A stretch of 64,000 nucleotides of DNA from Rhizobium sp. Leaf453 (GCF_001425605.1 NZ_LMRG01000023.1:650989-714988); one strand, 5' to 3'; shown: positions 35,004-47,670, counted from the stretch's first letter. Notes: a model not told the origin generated them from the letters alone. Translations and numbers: made by a program.

Positions 35004-36473
35004 ATGGCTGCCGTGCAGGAAACAATCGATCAGGTCGCCCTGATCGATGTGGACCAGTACAAATACGGATTTGAAACACAGATCGAAATGGACAAGGCGC
35101 CGAAGGGCCTGTCCGAGGAGATCATCCGCTTCATTTCGGCAAAGAAGAACGAACCCGACTGGATGCTCGAATGGCGTCTGGAAGCGTATCAGCGATGGCT
35201 GACGCTGGAAGAGCCGACCTGGGCGCGCGTCAACTATCCGAAGATCGATTTCAACGAGATTTCCTTCTACGCCGCGCCGAAGAGCACGCCTGGCCCAACC
35301 TCGCTCGATGAAGTCGATCCGGAACTGCTGAAGGTCTATGAGAAACTCGGCATTCCGCTGCGCGAACAGGAAATTCTGGCCGGCGTGAAGACACCGCGTA
35401 TCGCGGTCGATGCCGTCTTCGACTCCGTATCGGTCGTGACAACGTTCAAGGAAGAACTGAAGAAGGCCGGCGTGATCTTCATGTCGATCTCGGAAGCCAT
35501 CCGCGAGCATCCCGATCTCGTGAAGAAATATCTCGGCTCCGTCGTTCCGACGACCGACAACTATTATGCGACGCTGAATTCCGCTGTTTTCACCGACGGC
35601 TCCTTCGTCTTCATCCCGAAGGGCGTTCGTTGCCCGATGGAATTGTCGACCTATTTCCGTATCAACGAAAAGGGCACCGGCCAGTTCGAACGCACGCTGA
35701 TCATCGCGGAAGACGGCGCTTACGTTTCCTATCTGGAGGGCTGCACGGCGCCGCAGCGCGACGAAAACCAGTTGCATGCCGCCGTCGTCGAACTGGTTGC
35801 GCTCGATGATGCCGAAATCAAGTATTCGACCGTCCAGAACTGGTATCCGGGCGACAAGGACGGCAAGGGCGGCATCTACAACTTCGTCACCAAGCGTGGC
35901 GATTGCCGCGGCAGGAATTCGAAGATTTCGTGGACGCAGGTTGAAACCGGTTCGGCGATCACCTGGAAATATCCGTCGTGCATCCTGCGTGGCGACAATT
36001 CGCGCGGGGAGTTCTATTCGATCGCCGTTTCAAACGGTCACCAGCAGATCGATTCGGGGACGAAGATGATCCATCTCGGCAAGAACACGTCGAGCCGCAT
36101 CGTCTCCAAGGGCATCGCTGCCGGCGTTTCCCAGAACACCTATCGCGGCCAGGTCTCGACCCACCGCAAGGCTGCGAATGCTCGTAACTTCACGCAGTGC
36201 GACTCGCTTCTGATCGGCGACAAGTGCGGCGCGCACACCGTGCCCTACATCGAGGCGAAGAACTCGACGGCGCAGTTCGAGCACGAGGCGACGACCTCGA
36301 AGATTTCCGAGGACCAGCTGTTCTATTGCCTGCAGCGCGGCATTCCGGAAGAAGCCGCGATCGCCTTGATCGTCAACGGCTTCGTCAAGGAAGTCATCCA
36401 GGAACTGCCGATGGAATTCGCGGTCGAAGCACAGAAGCTGATCGGGATTTCGCTGGAAGGCTCTGTTGGATGA
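35004..36473 (+). CDS. sufB: Fe-S cluster assembly scaffold SufB
   Basis: A 489-residue SufB, the main scaffold on which the SufBC2D complex builds clusters. It has the SufB/D beta-helix pattern with [20 protein letters not shown] at the start, [37 protein letters not shown] and [14 protein letters not shown] [19 protein letters not shown]. The Cys in EGCTAP and the region near the C-terminus are consistent with a working scaffold. The ATG at 35004 is preceded by TTGGAGAACGAC. Its stop overlaps the next small ORF as ATGA. Confidence 0.96.
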   Translation: MAAVQETIDQVALIDVDQYKYGFETQIEMDKAPKGLSEEIIRFISAKKNEPDWMLEWRLEAYQRWLTLEEPTWARVNYPKIDFNEISFYAAPKSTPGPTSLDEVDPELLKVYEKLGIPLREQEILAGVKTPRIAVDAVFDSVSVVTTFKEELKKAGVIFMSISEAIREHPDLVKKYLGSVVPTTDNYYATLNSAVFTDGSFVFIPKGVRCPMELSTYFRINEKGTGQFERTLIIAEDGAYVSYLEGCTAPQRDENQLHAAVVELVALDDAEIKYSTVQNWYPGDKDGKGGIYNFVTKRGDCRGRNSKISWTQVETGSAITWKYPSCILRGDNSRGEFYSIAVSNGHQQIDSGTKMIHLGKNTSSRIVSKGIAAGVSQNTYRGQVSTHRKAANARNFTQCDSLLIGDKCGAHTVPYIEAKNSTAQFEHEATTSKISEDQLFYCLQRGIPEEAAIALIVNGFVKEVIQELPMEFAVEAQKLIGISLEGSVG

Positions 36474-36622
36474 AGACCGCGATCATTGCTGTCTGCTTGT
36501 TTGCTTTTTATCTCTTCGGAAAATTTCAGGGATATCGAAAAGCCGAGCGGAATCTAAAGGCAACGTACGGCGCACTCCTGGACCAAATGCAAGAGATTAC
36601 TAGGAATAACAAAGATGCTTGA
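36470..36622 (+). CDS. 50-residue membrane ORF between sufB and sufC
   Basis: A 50-residue ORF with a hydrophobic segment (residues 4-17, [14 protein letters not shown]), then a charged, probably helical tail with [19 protein letters not shown]. Its ATG overlaps the sufB stop by four bases and its end overlaps the sufC start by eight, so the ribosome would pass from sufB through it to sufC. Codons such as CTA, AGG, ACT and CGA and the local AT-richness differ from the neighbouring suf genes. No family is recognised. It may anchor or regulate the Suf complex, or only serve coupling. Confidence 0.6.
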   Translation: MKTAIIAVCLFAFYLFGKFQGYRKAERNLKATYGALLDQMQEITRNNKDA

Positions 36623-37370
36623 AATCAAGAACCTTCATGCCCGCATCGCCGAAGACGGCACCGAGATCATCCGTGGCCTGAACCTGACCGTAAAGGCTGG
36701 TGAAGTCGCTGCCATCATGGGGCCGAATGGCTCCGGCAAGTCGACGCTGTCCTATATCCTGTCGGGCCGCGAAGACTACGAGGTGACCGAAGGCGACATC
36801 CTCTATAACGGCGAGAGCATCCTCGAACTCGATCCGTCCGAGCGCGCCGCCAAGGGCATCTTCCTTGCCTTCCAGTATCCGGTCGAAATCCCGGGCGTCG
36901 CGACCATGCAGTTCCTCAAGGTGGCACTCAACGAGCAGCGCAAGTATCGCGGCGAGGACGAGCTGTCGACGCCGGACTTCATCCGCCGCGTCAAGGAAGC
37001 GTCGGCCAAGCTGCAGATCAATCCCGACATGCTCAAGCGTCCGCTGAATGTCGGTTTTTCGGGCGGCGAAAAGAAGCGCGCCGAAATCCTGCAGATGGCG
37101 CTGCTGGAGCCGAAGCTGTGCGTTCTCGACGAAACGGATAGCGGCCTCGATATCGATGCGCTGAAGATCGTTTCCGACGGCGTCAATGCGCTGCGTTCGC
37201 CCGATCGTGCCGTCATCGTCATCACGCACTATCAGCGCCTCTTGGAATACATCGTGCCGGACAGCGTGCATGTGCTGTACAAGGGCCAGATCATCAAGTC
37301 TGGCGACAAGTCGCTGGCACTCGATCTCGAAGCCAATGGCTATGCCGATATTATCGACGCGGCGGCCTGA
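36615..37370 (+). CDS. sufC: Fe-S assembly ATPase SufC
   Basis: A 251-residue ABC-type ATPase: Walker A GPNGSGKSTL (about residues 36-45), signature FSGGEKKRAEIL, Walker B LCVLDETDSGLDIDAL and the switch ITHYQR. SufC binds SufB and SufD and powers cluster assembly. TAGGAATAACAAAG precedes the ATG, which lies inside the end of the 50-residue ORF. sufD follows 12 bases after its stop. Confidence 0.97.
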   Translation: MLEIKNLHARIAEDGTEIIRGLNLTVKAGEVAAIMGPNGSGKSTLSYILSGREDYEVTEGDILYNGESILELDPSERAAKGIFLAFQYPVEIPGVATMQFLKVALNEQRKYRGEDELSTPDFIRRVKEASAKLQINPDMLKRPLNVGFSGGEKKRAEILQMALLEPKLCVLDETDSGLDIDALKIVSDGVNALRSPDRAVIVITHYQRLLEYIVPDSVHVLYKGQIIKSGDKSLALDLEANGYADIIDAAA

Positions 37371-37382
37371 GGAGTACAGGGG

Positions 37383-38657
37383 ATGAACATGCAAACGGCA
37401 ATCACGATGACGGCCGCCGAAACGGCCCTTGTCGATGCCTATACCGCGGCCATCGGCGATCTGCCGGGCGAGGGTGCCGTCCTGCCGGCGCGCGACGCGC
37501 TACTGGCCGATCTGAGGACGCAGGGGCTGCCGACGCGCCGGTTGGAAAGCTGGCACTACACAGACCTGCGCGCTCTTCTGCGCAGCGTTCCAGCGCTTGA
37601 ACCGACGGCCTTCGCCGAACGGGTCGATCCGCTGGTTCCGGGCTCTGCCGTGCTCGCCGTCCTCAACGGCAAGGCCGACGCCAAGGGCCTGCCGGCGACC
37701 GTCAACGTCCGCACCTACGCGGAAAGCCTGATCGATGGCGTCGCAGCTGCCGATCTGATCGCGCGCGATGCGGAAGACGCGATCGGCCGGATCAATGGCA
37801 GCCTCGTGCGTGACGGTTTCGAGATCGAAGTGCCGGAAGGCACTGTGCTGGAACAGCCGCTGGAACTGCAACTGGTGCAGAGCGCCGGCCAGAACCATTC
37901 GCGTTTTCCTGTCACCTTCGGTGCCAGTACCAAGGCGACCGTCATCGAGCGCCATCTTTCCGTCAGCGATGCCGCCAGCCTCGTCACGGTTGTCAGCGAT
38001 CTCATCCTTGATGACAACGCCGATATTACCTGGATCATCCTGCAGCAGCAGGGTGCCAGCGACAGCCATCTCGCCCAGGTCAATTTCGACCTCGGCACGA
38101 ATGCCAAGCTGCGTCTCTTCGTCATCAACGCTGGCGGCAAGCTGGTGCGCCAGGAAATCCACGGCGTGACGACGGGCGAGGGCGCGGATTTCAAGCTGCG
38201 CGGCATCAACCTGCTCGGCGGCGAAACGCACACCGATATCACCTTCACGCTCGGCCACGACGTGCCGAACACGACGTCGACGGAAGTGATCCGTAACGTC
38301 CTGTTCGATCGCGCCAAAGGCGTGTTCCAGGGACAGATCCGGGTTGCCCCGGATGCGCAGAAGACCGATGCGAAGATGGCGTGCAACACGCTGCTTCTAT
38401 CCGACGACGCCGATTTCTCAGCGAAGCCCGAACTAGAAATCTTCGCCGACGACGTCCAGTGCGGCCATGGCGCCACCGTCATCGATATCAACCCGACGCA
38501 TCTGTATTACCTCAGGGCTCGCGGCATTCCGGAAAACAAGGCGCGTGCCATGCTGGTCAATGCCTTTGTCGATGAGATCGTCGAGGAGCTTGAAGATGAA
38601 GGCCTGATCGAGACGCTGGAAACGATCATCTCCGTTTGGCTCGAAAAGCACGCCTGA
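37383..38657 (+). CDS. sufD: Fe-S cluster assembly protein SufD
   Basis: A 424-residue SufB paralogue that completes the SufBC2D complex and helps acquire iron. Seen are RRLESWHYTDLRALLRSVP near the N-terminus, GTVLEQPLELQ, then FQGQIRVAPDAQKTDAKM, ADDVQCGHGATVIDINPTHLYYLRARG and the C-terminal EDEGLIETLETIISVWLEKHA. GGAGTACAGGGG gives the ATG at 37383 a strong ribosome site. sufS follows after 13 bases. Confidence 0.95.
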   Translation: MNMQTAITMTAAETALVDAYTAAIGDLPGEGAVLPARDALLADLRTQGLPTRRLESWHYTDLRALLRSVPALEPTAFAERVDPLVPGSAVLAVLNGKADAKGLPATVNVRTYAESLIDGVAAADLIARDAEDAIGRINGSLVRDGFEIEVPEGTVLEQPLELQLVQSAGQNHSRFPVTFGASTKATVIERHLSVSDAASLVTVVSDLILDDNADITWIILQQQGASDSHLAQVNFDLGTNAKLRLFVINAGGKLVRQEIHGVTTGEGADFKLRGINLLGGETHTDITFTLGHDVPNTTSTEVIRNVLFDRAKGVFQGQIRVAPDAQKTDAKMACNTLLLSDDADFSAKPELEIFADDVQCGHGATVIDINPTHLYYLRARGIPENKARAMLVNAFVDEIVEELEDEGLIETLETIISVWLEKHA

Positions 38658-38670
38658 TTGGAACATTGAC

Positions 38671-39912
38671 ATGGAACATACGGTGCCGGTCCCGGCCTAT
38701 GATGTCGAAGCCATACGCAAGGATTTCCCGATCCTGTCGCGCAGCGTCTATGGCAAACCGCTCGTCTATCTCGACAACGGCGCCTCGGCCCAGAAGCCGC
38801 AGGTGGTGATCGACGCCGTTGCCCATGCCTATTCCAACGAATATGCCAACGTCCATCGCGGCCTGCATTTTCTTTCCAATGCCGCGACGGATGCCTATGA
38901 AGGTGCGCGCGAAAAGGTGCGCCGCTTCCTGAACGCTCCGTCGGTCGACAATATCATTTTCACCAAGTCCTCGACCGAGGCGATTAATACGGTGGCCTAT
39001 GGCTACGGCATGCCGAAGATCGGCGATGGCGACGAGATCGTCATCTCGATCATGGAGCATCATTCCAACATCGTGCCTTGGCATTTCATCCGCGAACGGC
39101 AGGGAGCTAAGCTGGTCTGGGCGCCGGTCGACGATCAGGGTGCGTTCCATCTCGATGATTTCGTCAAGTGCCTGACGGACAGGACCAGGCTGGTCGCCAT
39201 CACCCACATGTCGAATGCGCTCGGAACGGTGGTTCCGGTCAAGGAAATCTGCCGGATTGCCCATGAGCGCGGCATTCCGGTGCTTGTCGACGGCAGCCAG
39301 GGCGCGGTTCACATGCCCATCGATGTCCAGGATATCGATTGCGACTGGTATGTCATGACCGGCCACAAGCTATACGGTCCCTCCGGTATTGGCGTGCTCT
39401 ATGGCAAGACCGATCGCCTGAAGGAGATGCGGCCGTTCATGGGCGGCGGCGAGATGATCTTCGAGGTGACCGAGGACAAGGTCACCTACAACGATCCGCC
39501 GCACCGTTTCGAGGCCGGCACGCCGCCGATCGTGCAGGCGATCGGGCTCGGCTATGCGCTCGACTACATGGATGGCATCGGCCGCGCTGCAATCGCTGCG
39601 CACGAGGCGGATCTGGCGGCCTATGCTCATCAACGGCTGTCATCGGTCAACTCCTTGCGCGTGATCGGGACGGCGCCCGGCAAAGGTGGTATATTCTCCT
39701 TCGAACTCGAAGGCATTCACGCCCATGACGTCTCGATGGTGATCGACCGGGCCGGCGTGGCCGTGCGGGCGGGGACCCATTGCGCCCAACCGCTCTTGAA
39801 ACGGTTCGGCGTGACCTCCACATGCCGTGCATCCTTCGGCCTCTACAATACGCGGGCCGAAGTGGATGTGCTGGTGGATGCACTTGAGCAAGCCCGCAAA
39901 TTCTTTGCGTAA
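38671..39912 (+). CDS. sufS: Cysteine desulfurase SufS
   Basis: A 413-residue class II cysteine desulfurase. It opens with IRKDFPILSRSVYGKPLVYLDN and has HFLSNAATDAYEGAREKVRRF, MEHHSNIVPW, DGSQGAVHMPIDVQ, the PLP lysine in TGHKLYGPSGIG, and the reactive Cys in RAGTHCAQPLL. It supplies sulfur to SufB, normally through SufE, whose gene is not seen in this operon. It is the second desulfurase here, beside the class I enzyme at the head of the cluster. Confidence 0.96.
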   Translation: MEHTVPVPAYDVEAIRKDFPILSRSVYGKPLVYLDNGASAQKPQVVIDAVAHAYSNEYANVHRGLHFLSNAATDAYEGAREKVRRFLNAPSVDNIIFTKSSTEAINTVAYGYGMPKIGDGDEIVISIMEHHSNIVPWHFIRERQGAKLVWAPVDDQGAFHLDDFVKCLTDRTRLVAITHMSNALGTVVPVKEICRIAHERGIPVLVDGSQGAVHMPIDVQDIDCDWYVMTGHKLYGPSGIGVLYGKTDRLKEMRPFMGGGEMIFEVTEDKVTYNDPPHRFEAGTPPIVQAIGLGYALDYMDGIGRAAIAAHEADLAAYAHQRLSSVNSLRVIGTAPGKGGIFSFELEGIHAHDVSMVIDRAGVAVRAGTHCAQPLLKRFGVTSTCRASFGLYNTRAEVDVLVDALEQARKFFA

Positions 39913-39925
39913 GGACATGAAGCCG

Positions 39926-40306
39926 ATGAGCCTTGATACGACCGAAGACAAGATCGATGTCCGCGAAGGCCTCGTTCACTCCGCCATTCCGGCCGATGAA
40001 CTGGCGCGCCTGAGCGACGATGTCATCGCCGCGCTGAAGACGGTCTATGATCCGGAAATCCCGGCCGATATCTTCGAACTCGGCCTGATCTACAAGATCG
40101 ACATCGAAGATGATCGTATGGTGAAGATCGCCATGACGCTGACGGCTCCCGGCTGCCCGGTCGCGGGCGAAATGCCAGGTTGGGTCGAAAATGCCGTCGG
40201 CGCCGTGGAAGGCGTGTCCGGTGTCGAAGTGTCGATGACCTTCGATCCGCCGTGGACGCCCGACCGCATGTCGGAAGAAGCACAGGTCGCCGTCGGCTGG
40301 TATTGA
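39926..40306 (+). CDS. sufT: SUF system protein SufT (MIP18/DUF59 family)
   Basis: A 126-residue MIP18-type protein: LSDDVIAALKTVYDPEIPADIFELGLIY, then MTLTAPGCPVAGEMPGWVENAV and a C-terminal FDPPWTPDRMSEEAQ. The Cys in APGCPV is the conserved family residue. SufT helps mature some Fe-S proteins such as aconitase under iron limitation in other bacteria. AAGGA at 39911-39915 fits this ATG (10-base spacing) better than an in-frame ATG at 39917. Confidence 0.93.
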   Translation: MSLDTTEDKIDVREGLVHSAIPADELARLSDDVIAALKTVYDPEIPADIFELGLIYKIDIEDDRMVKIAMTLTAPGCPVAGEMPGWVENAVGAVEGVSGVEVSMTFDPPWTPDRMSEEAQVAVGWY

Positions 40307-40396
40307 TCTCATATTGATCCCTTAACCGGTGCACATTACATTCGGGACTCGGAACGCATCAGGCCTTGAACCTGGTGGCGACAAGGAGAATGGCCG

Positions 40397-40789
40397 ATGG
40401 GCTTTGCAGTGATGAGTTTGAGCGATGCGGCAGCCGGCCGCGTCAAGGCGATCGTCGAGAATGCCGGTGGAGATGCCCAGGGTATTCGCGTGTCGATCAA
40501 GAAGGGCGGCTGCGCCGGCATGGAATATGCCATCGACATGGTGACGGCTGCCAATCCCAAGGATGATCTGGTCGAGCATGATGGCGCCAAAGTCTGGGTT
40601 GCGCCCGAAGCCGTGCTTTACCTTCTGGGAACGCGCATGGACTTCGAAGTGACGACGTTGCGCTCCGGCTTTACCTTCAACAATCCGAACCAGACATCAG
40701 CCTGCGGCTGCGGCGAATCCGTCGAGCTGAAACCCGCCGATCTGGCAGCGCTTGCCGCCAAGGGCGATGCGGTGGTTCGCGTCGGTTGA
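40397..40789 (+). CDS. sufA: A-type Fe-S carrier protein
   Basis: A 130-residue A-type carrier: VKAIVENAGGDAQGIRVSIKKGGCAGMEY, then FEVTTLRSGFTFNNPNQTSACGCGES, which supplies the three conserved Cys (GGC and CGC). It takes clusters from the SufBCD scaffold to target proteins. It is the last gene of the suf operon, 90 bases after sufT, and a terminator follows. Confidence 0.93.
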   Translation: MGFAVMSLSDAAAGRVKAIVENAGGDAQGIRVSIKKGGCAGMEYAIDMVTAANPKDDLVEHDGAKVWVAPEAVLYLLGTRMDFEVTTLRSGFTFNNPNQTSACGCGESVELKPADLAALAAKGDAVVRVG

Positions 40790-40834
40790 TCGAGTAGCTC
40801 TAAAACGGCAAATCACTGAATGAAATCCAGAAAT

Positions 40835-40860
40835 AGACCGGTTCCCGCCGGTCTCTTTTT
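40835..40860 (+). terminator. Terminator of the suf operon
   Basis: AGACCGG (40835-40841) pairs with CCGGTCT (40848-40854) around TTCCCG, followed by CTTTTT, 46 bases after the sufA stop. Confidence 0.8.
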
Positions 40861-40911
40861 CTGTTCTTATGCGCTGCTTGAAACTGTTGGCGACAACTTG
40901 GACTTGCACCG

Positions 40912-42777
40912 ATGCCGATTGCCCAGAAACATTTCATCCAGGCCCTCTACGACAGTTTTCCCGATCCTGTTGTCATCGTCGATTCCGACCGGGTGATCCG
41001 CGCCGTCAATCCTGCCGCCTCGCAACAATTCGGTTACCCGGCGAACGAGATCGTCAACAGTCCGGCGCGCCTTCTCTATGCGACTGAGGATGATTACGAT
41101 GCGTGCCTGAGCCGCGGTTCGAATATAAGTGCCGGCGAGGATTTTGCCGATGGTGTCTATCGGTATCGGCGTAGGGACGGGTCCGAGTTCTCCGCACGCC
41201 TGCGGGTGACACCGGTCAGTGGCGACGATTCGTCGATGCAGGGCTTCATCGGCGTCGTGCACGATATCTCGGATTATCTTCACCTGGACGAGGAACGGCG
41301 CAAATCCGATGGCATTCTGAACACGGCGCTTCAAGCCATTCCGGAAGGCTTTGCGATTTTCGATCGCAACGAGCGCCTCATCGTTTACAATGACGCATAC
41401 CGAAAGGTTTGTGGGCCGGCCGGTCCGCTTCTGCATGTCGGCATGACCGCGCAGGATATCATGACGGCTGTCTACGAAGCTGGCCATTATCCGCTCGCGC
41501 CTGTCGGGTCCGAGGCGGCTGACGAGTGGATTGCGAGCAGGATGTATGATTTTCGCAATCCGACCGGCAAGGCCGTTGTTTTCCCCTATGGTGGCGGACG
41601 TTGGCTCCGGGTGGAAAACCTGAGGACCGGGGATGGAAATACCGTTGCCCTGCGCATCGACGTCACAGAGTTGAAGGAAGCGGAACTGGCGCGTGACCGT
41701 CAGAGGCTCGAATACTACACGCTGGTTCAGAATATTCCCGATTTCATCACCCGCATCTCCGGCGATTTTCGCATAACCTTCGCCAACGATCGCTACGCCG
41801 CGTTCGTTGGAATTTCTGCCGATGATCTTGTCGGAAAGCCGATCCTCGACCTGGTGCCGGAGAAGGATCGGGAGAGAGTGACCTCGGTTCTCCGCAGCCT
41901 CACGCCGGATGCGCCGATGGTTTCGCGCGAGCAACACCGTGTGCTGGCGGATGGCAGCGACTTCTGGATATTCTGGTCGAACATGGCCGTGTTCGATGGC
42001 GGCAAGCTTGTCGAGTATATCACGGTCGGGCGCGACATTACCGAACTGAAACAGCAGCAGGCGCGAATCGCGCAGCAAAGTGCGGAACTGCAACGCAAGA
42101 ACGAGGCTCTAAATCAGTTTACCGGCACCGTCTCACATGACCTGAAGGCGCCGCTACGCCACATGTCTATGTTCTCCGAAATGATGAGCGACGATGTAGC
42201 CAACGGCAGTCTGGAGGAGTTGCCGAGCTATGCCCGGCATCTGCGCCAGAGTGCGCGGCGGATGGGCCTGTTGATCGACAGTCTGCTCGAATATGCGCAG
42301 ATCGCCGATCAGATCGGCAACTGGCAAACGGTTTCCATGGCCGATGTCATCTCCGACGCGATCCTCATTCTCGGGACGTTCGTGCGTGAAGCCGGTGCCC
42401 GGTTCGAGTTTGATTCGCTGCCGCAGGTGAAGGGCGATCCCGAGCTTTTGAAGCGCCTGTGCCAGAACCTGATTGGCAATGCCATCAAGTATCGCAAGGA
42501 AGACGTCAAACCCGTCATCCGTATCTACAGCGAGAAGAATGACGGGAAAATCCTCATCTATTTTCAGGACAATGGCATCGGTGTTGATCCACGCTTCGCG
42601 AAGAAGATTTTCGATGTGTTTCAACGCCTTCATCGCGATGAAACGGTCTATCAGGGCACAGGCATCGGCCTTGCCCTGGCAAAACGGATTGCCGAAAGCC
42701 ACAATGGCTCGATCGAACTTGACACGACATTCTCGGAGGGTGCACGTTTCATTCTGACCCTTCCGGAGATGAGTTGA
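40912..42777 (+). CDS. PAS-domain sensor histidine kinase
   Basis: A 621-residue soluble kinase. Three PAS units are seen at about residues 8-125, 135-260 and 272-390, then a coiled coil and a HisKA domain with the phosphate acceptor His409 in VSHDLKAPLR, close to phytochrome-type kinases. The ATPase domain has LCQNLIGNAIKYR (N box), FQDNGIGVD (G1) and GTGIGLALAK (G2). It should autophosphorylate in answer to a PAS signal, possibly redox or small ligand. It is probably paired with the receiver protein 22 bases downstream. Confidence 0.92.
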   Translation: MPIAQKHFIQALYDSFPDPVVIVDSDRVIRAVNPAASQQFGYPANEIVNSPARLLYATEDDYDACLSRGSNISAGEDFADGVYRYRRRDGSEFSARLRVTPVSGDDSSMQGFIGVVHDISDYLHLDEERRKSDGILNTALQAIPEGFAIFDRNERLIVYNDAYRKVCGPAGPLLHVGMTAQDIMTAVYEAGHYPLAPVGSEAADEWIASRMYDFRNPTGKAVVFPYGGGRWLRVENLRTGDGNTVALRIDVTELKEAELARDRQRLEYYTLVQNIPDFITRISGDFRITFANDRYAAFVGISADDLVGKPILDLVPEKDRERVTSVLRSLTPDAPMVSREQHRVLADGSDFWIFWSNMAVFDGGKLVEYITVGRDITELKQQQARIAQQSAELQRKNEALNQFTGTVSHDLKAPLRHMSMFSEMMSDDVANGSLEELPSYARHLRQSARRMGLLIDSLLEYAQIADQIGNWQTVSMADVISDAILILGTFVREAGARFEFDSLPQVKGDPELLKRLCQNLIGNAIKYRKEDVKPVIRIYSEKNDGKILIYFQDNGIGVDPRFAKKIFDVFQRLHRDETVYQGTGIGLALAKRIAESHNGSIELDTTFSEGARFILTLPEMS

Positions 42778-42799
42778 TCCACCAGAAAGCCAGAGGCGA

Positions 42800-43225
42800 T
42801 TGGGCAACCGGGTAAAGAAACTGCTGGTCGTCGATGACGATTTGATTGACGCGCATTTTGTCATGCGTGCATTTGCCGATGTCGGAAGAGCTCTGGAAAT
42901 AACCCACGTCTCGGATTCCGACGTTGCCTCTGTGCGGCTGGCAGGCGAGACGTTCGACTACGTGCTGTTGGATATCAACATGCCGGGTATGAACGGCATC
43001 GATCTGCTGCGGCGGATTCGTAGCGACGCCAAGACTGCGGTCTTGCCGGTGATCATGCTGACCTCGTCCATGAACCCGACCGATGTCTTTACGTCCTATG
43101 CGTCCGGCGCGAATGCCTACACGCTGAAACCGTCATCGGTCAGTGGTTACAGGACATTTGCAGAAGGGTTCACGCGCTTCTGGCTTGATGTCGCCGTGCA
43201 GCCTTACGAATACAAATCTGTCTGA
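42800..43225 (+). CDS. Single-domain response regulator (Rcp1/CheY-like)
   Basis: A 141-residue stand-alone receiver: LLVVDDDLIDA (acid pocket), phosphoacceptor Asp58 in VLLDINMPG, MLTSS and the Lys in AYTLKP. Long loop and C-terminal features match receivers paired with phytochrome-like kinases. The start is a TTG at 42800 with AGAGG four bases upstream; no ATG or GTG fits. With no output domain it is likely to relay phosphate or bind a partner. A terminator follows. Confidence 0.88.
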   Translation: MGNRVKKLLVVDDDLIDAHFVMRAFADVGRALEITHVSDSDVASVRLAGETFDYVLLDINMPGMNGIDLLRRIRSDAKTAVLPVIMLTSSMNPTDVFTSYASGANAYTLKPSSVSGYRTFAEGFTRFWLDVAVQPYEYKSV

Positions 43226-43243
43226 CGTTGCTCTGCGCGGCAA

Positions 43244-43271
43244 GTGAAAAGGGGCGCCAGAAGCGCCCCTT
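43244..43271 (-). terminator. Terminator shared by gcvP and the receiver gene
   Basis: AAGGGGCGC (43249-43257) pairs with GCGCCCCTT (43263-43271) around CAGAA. On the minus strand it leads into TTTTCAC past gcvP; on the plus strand there is only a two-base T-run. Confidence 0.7.
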
Positions 43272-43282
43272 GACCATGATCC

Positions 43283-46152
<2,870 letters not shown>

Positions 46153-46153
<1 letters not shown>

Positions 46154-46515
46154 CAGGCGATCAGCTCCTTGTAGGCGGCCTCGTCCAGAAGCGCGTTGGC
46201 AGCGGACGGATCCGAGAGTTTCAGCTTGAAGAACCAGCCGGCGCCCTGCGGATCGCTGTTGACCAGCGACGGGTCGTCGACGATCGCCTGGTTGGATTCG
46301 ACGATTTCGCCATCGAGTGGACAATAGACATCCGAGGCCGCCTTGACGGATTCGACGGTTGCGGCTGTCGCACCCTTGTCGAGGGCCGTGCCGGCTTCGG
46401 GAAGTTCAACGAAAACGAGATCGCCAAGCTGTTCGGCCGCGTGCGCGGTGATGCCGACCGTCGCAACGTCACCTTCGATTTTCAGCCACTCGTGTTCGTC
46501 GGTAAATTTCAGCAT
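46153..46515 (-). CDS. gcvH: Glycine cleavage system H protein
   Basis: A 120-residue lipoyl carrier that shuttles the aminomethyl group between GcvP, GcvT and the L protein. [20 protein letters not shown] begins the fold and the lipoylated Lys58 sits in [13 protein letters not shown]. It starts 15 bases after gcvT and shares one base with the gcvP start. Confidence 0.97.
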
Positions 46516-46530
46516 GGGTTCAGCTCCAGG

Positions 46531-47670
46531 TCAGCGTTTGTAGGTCGGTGTGATGAAGGGTAGGGCGGCGACAGTCATCGGCAGGTACTTGCCGCGCACT
46601 TCTGCGAAAATCTGTGTGCCGTTGGTGGTATGGGCGATATCGACATAACCCATGGCGACGGGATGATCGGCGCTTGGGCCAAACCCGCCAGAGGTTACGG
46701 CACCGATCGGTGTCTTGCCTTCAGCGTCGGCGAAGAGCGCCGCGCCGGCACGTACCGGCGCCTTGCCATCCGGCTTCAAGCCGACACGACGGCGGCTGGC
46801 GCCGTCGGCAAACTGACCGAGAATGGTTTCGGCGCCGGGGAAGCCGCCCGGGCGGGCGCCACCGGTGCGCCGGGCCTTCTGCATCGCCCATTCGAAAGCG
46901 GCTTCAACCGGTGTCGTTCCGGTGTCGATGTCGTTCCCGTAGAGACACAGCCCGGCTTCGAGACGTAGCGAATCGCGCGCTCCAAGGCCGATCGGCATGA
47001 CATCGGGATGTTCGAGGATGCGGCGGGTTACATCTTCTGCAGAAGCCGAAGGAATGGAGATTTCAAATCCGTCCTCGCCAGTATAGCCCGAACGCGAGAT
47101 GATGCAGGGCACGTCGTGCAGTTCGGCTTCCGCCACGTCCATGAAGCGCATGGTGGCGATGTCGGCCCAGAGTTCGGCGAGAACAGCGACGGCATGTGGC
47201 CCCTGCAGCGCGATCAATGCCCGGTCGTCGAGCAACGTCAGGTCACAGGTATCGCCCAGATGCTTCTGTAAATGCGCGAAGTCGGCGTCCTTGCAGGATG
47301 CGTTGACGACGAGGAACAGGTGATCGCCGCGATTGGCGATCATCAGGTCGTCGAGAATACCGCCGGCATCATTGGTGAAGAGCCCGTAGCGCTGGCGGCC
47401 TTCGGCAAGGCCGAGCACATCGACCGGCACCAGCGTTTCCAGCGCCAGCGCCGCATCCTCGATGCGACCGGACTTCGGCTTGAGGATGATCTGACCCATA
47501 TGGGAGACATCGAACAGACCGGCGGCGGCACGGGTATGCAGGTGCTCCTTCATGACGCCGGCGGGATATTGCACCGGCATGTCGTAGCCGGCAAACGGCA
47601 CCATGCGGGCACCGAGCGACAGATGCAGCGCGTGCAGCGGTGTCTGTTTCAAAGGGGAATGATCGTCCAA
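46531..47670 (-). CDS. gcvT: Aminomethyltransferase, T protein
   Basis: A 379-residue folate-dependent T protein. Seen: TPLHALHLSLGARMVPFAGYDMPVQY, GLFDVSHMGQI, GYTGEDGFEI and ARDSLRLEAGLCLYGNDID. It transfers the one-carbon unit to tetrahydrofolate and releases ammonia. The start is a TTG at 47668-47670 with GGAGG six bases upstream; no ATG gives the right length. A tandem glycine riboswitch occupies the leader 70-220 bases upstream. Confidence 0.95.
   Translation of the reverse strand: MDDHSPLKQTPLHALHLSLGARMVPFAGYDMPVQYPAGVMKEHLHTRAAAGLFDVSHMGQIILKPKSGRIEDAALALETLVPVDVLGLAEGRQRYGLFTNDAGGILDDLMIANRGDHLFLVVNASCKDADFAHLQKHLGDTCDLTLLDDRALIALQGPHAVAVLAELWADIATMRFMDVAEAELHDVPCIISRSGYTGEDGFEISIPSASAEDVTRRILEHPDVMPIGLGARDSLRLEAGLCLYGNDIDTGTTPVEAAFEWAMQKARRTGGARPGGFPGAETILGQFADGASRRRVGLKPDGKAPVRAGAALFADAEGKTPIGAVTSGGFGPSADHPVAMGYVDIAHTTNGTQIFAEVRGKYLPMTVAALPFITPTYKR

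Noticed and set aside
46154..46324. A 57-residue N-terminal extension of gcvP
   Set aside because: It lies inside gcvH and has no similarity. The TGATG overlap sets the start.
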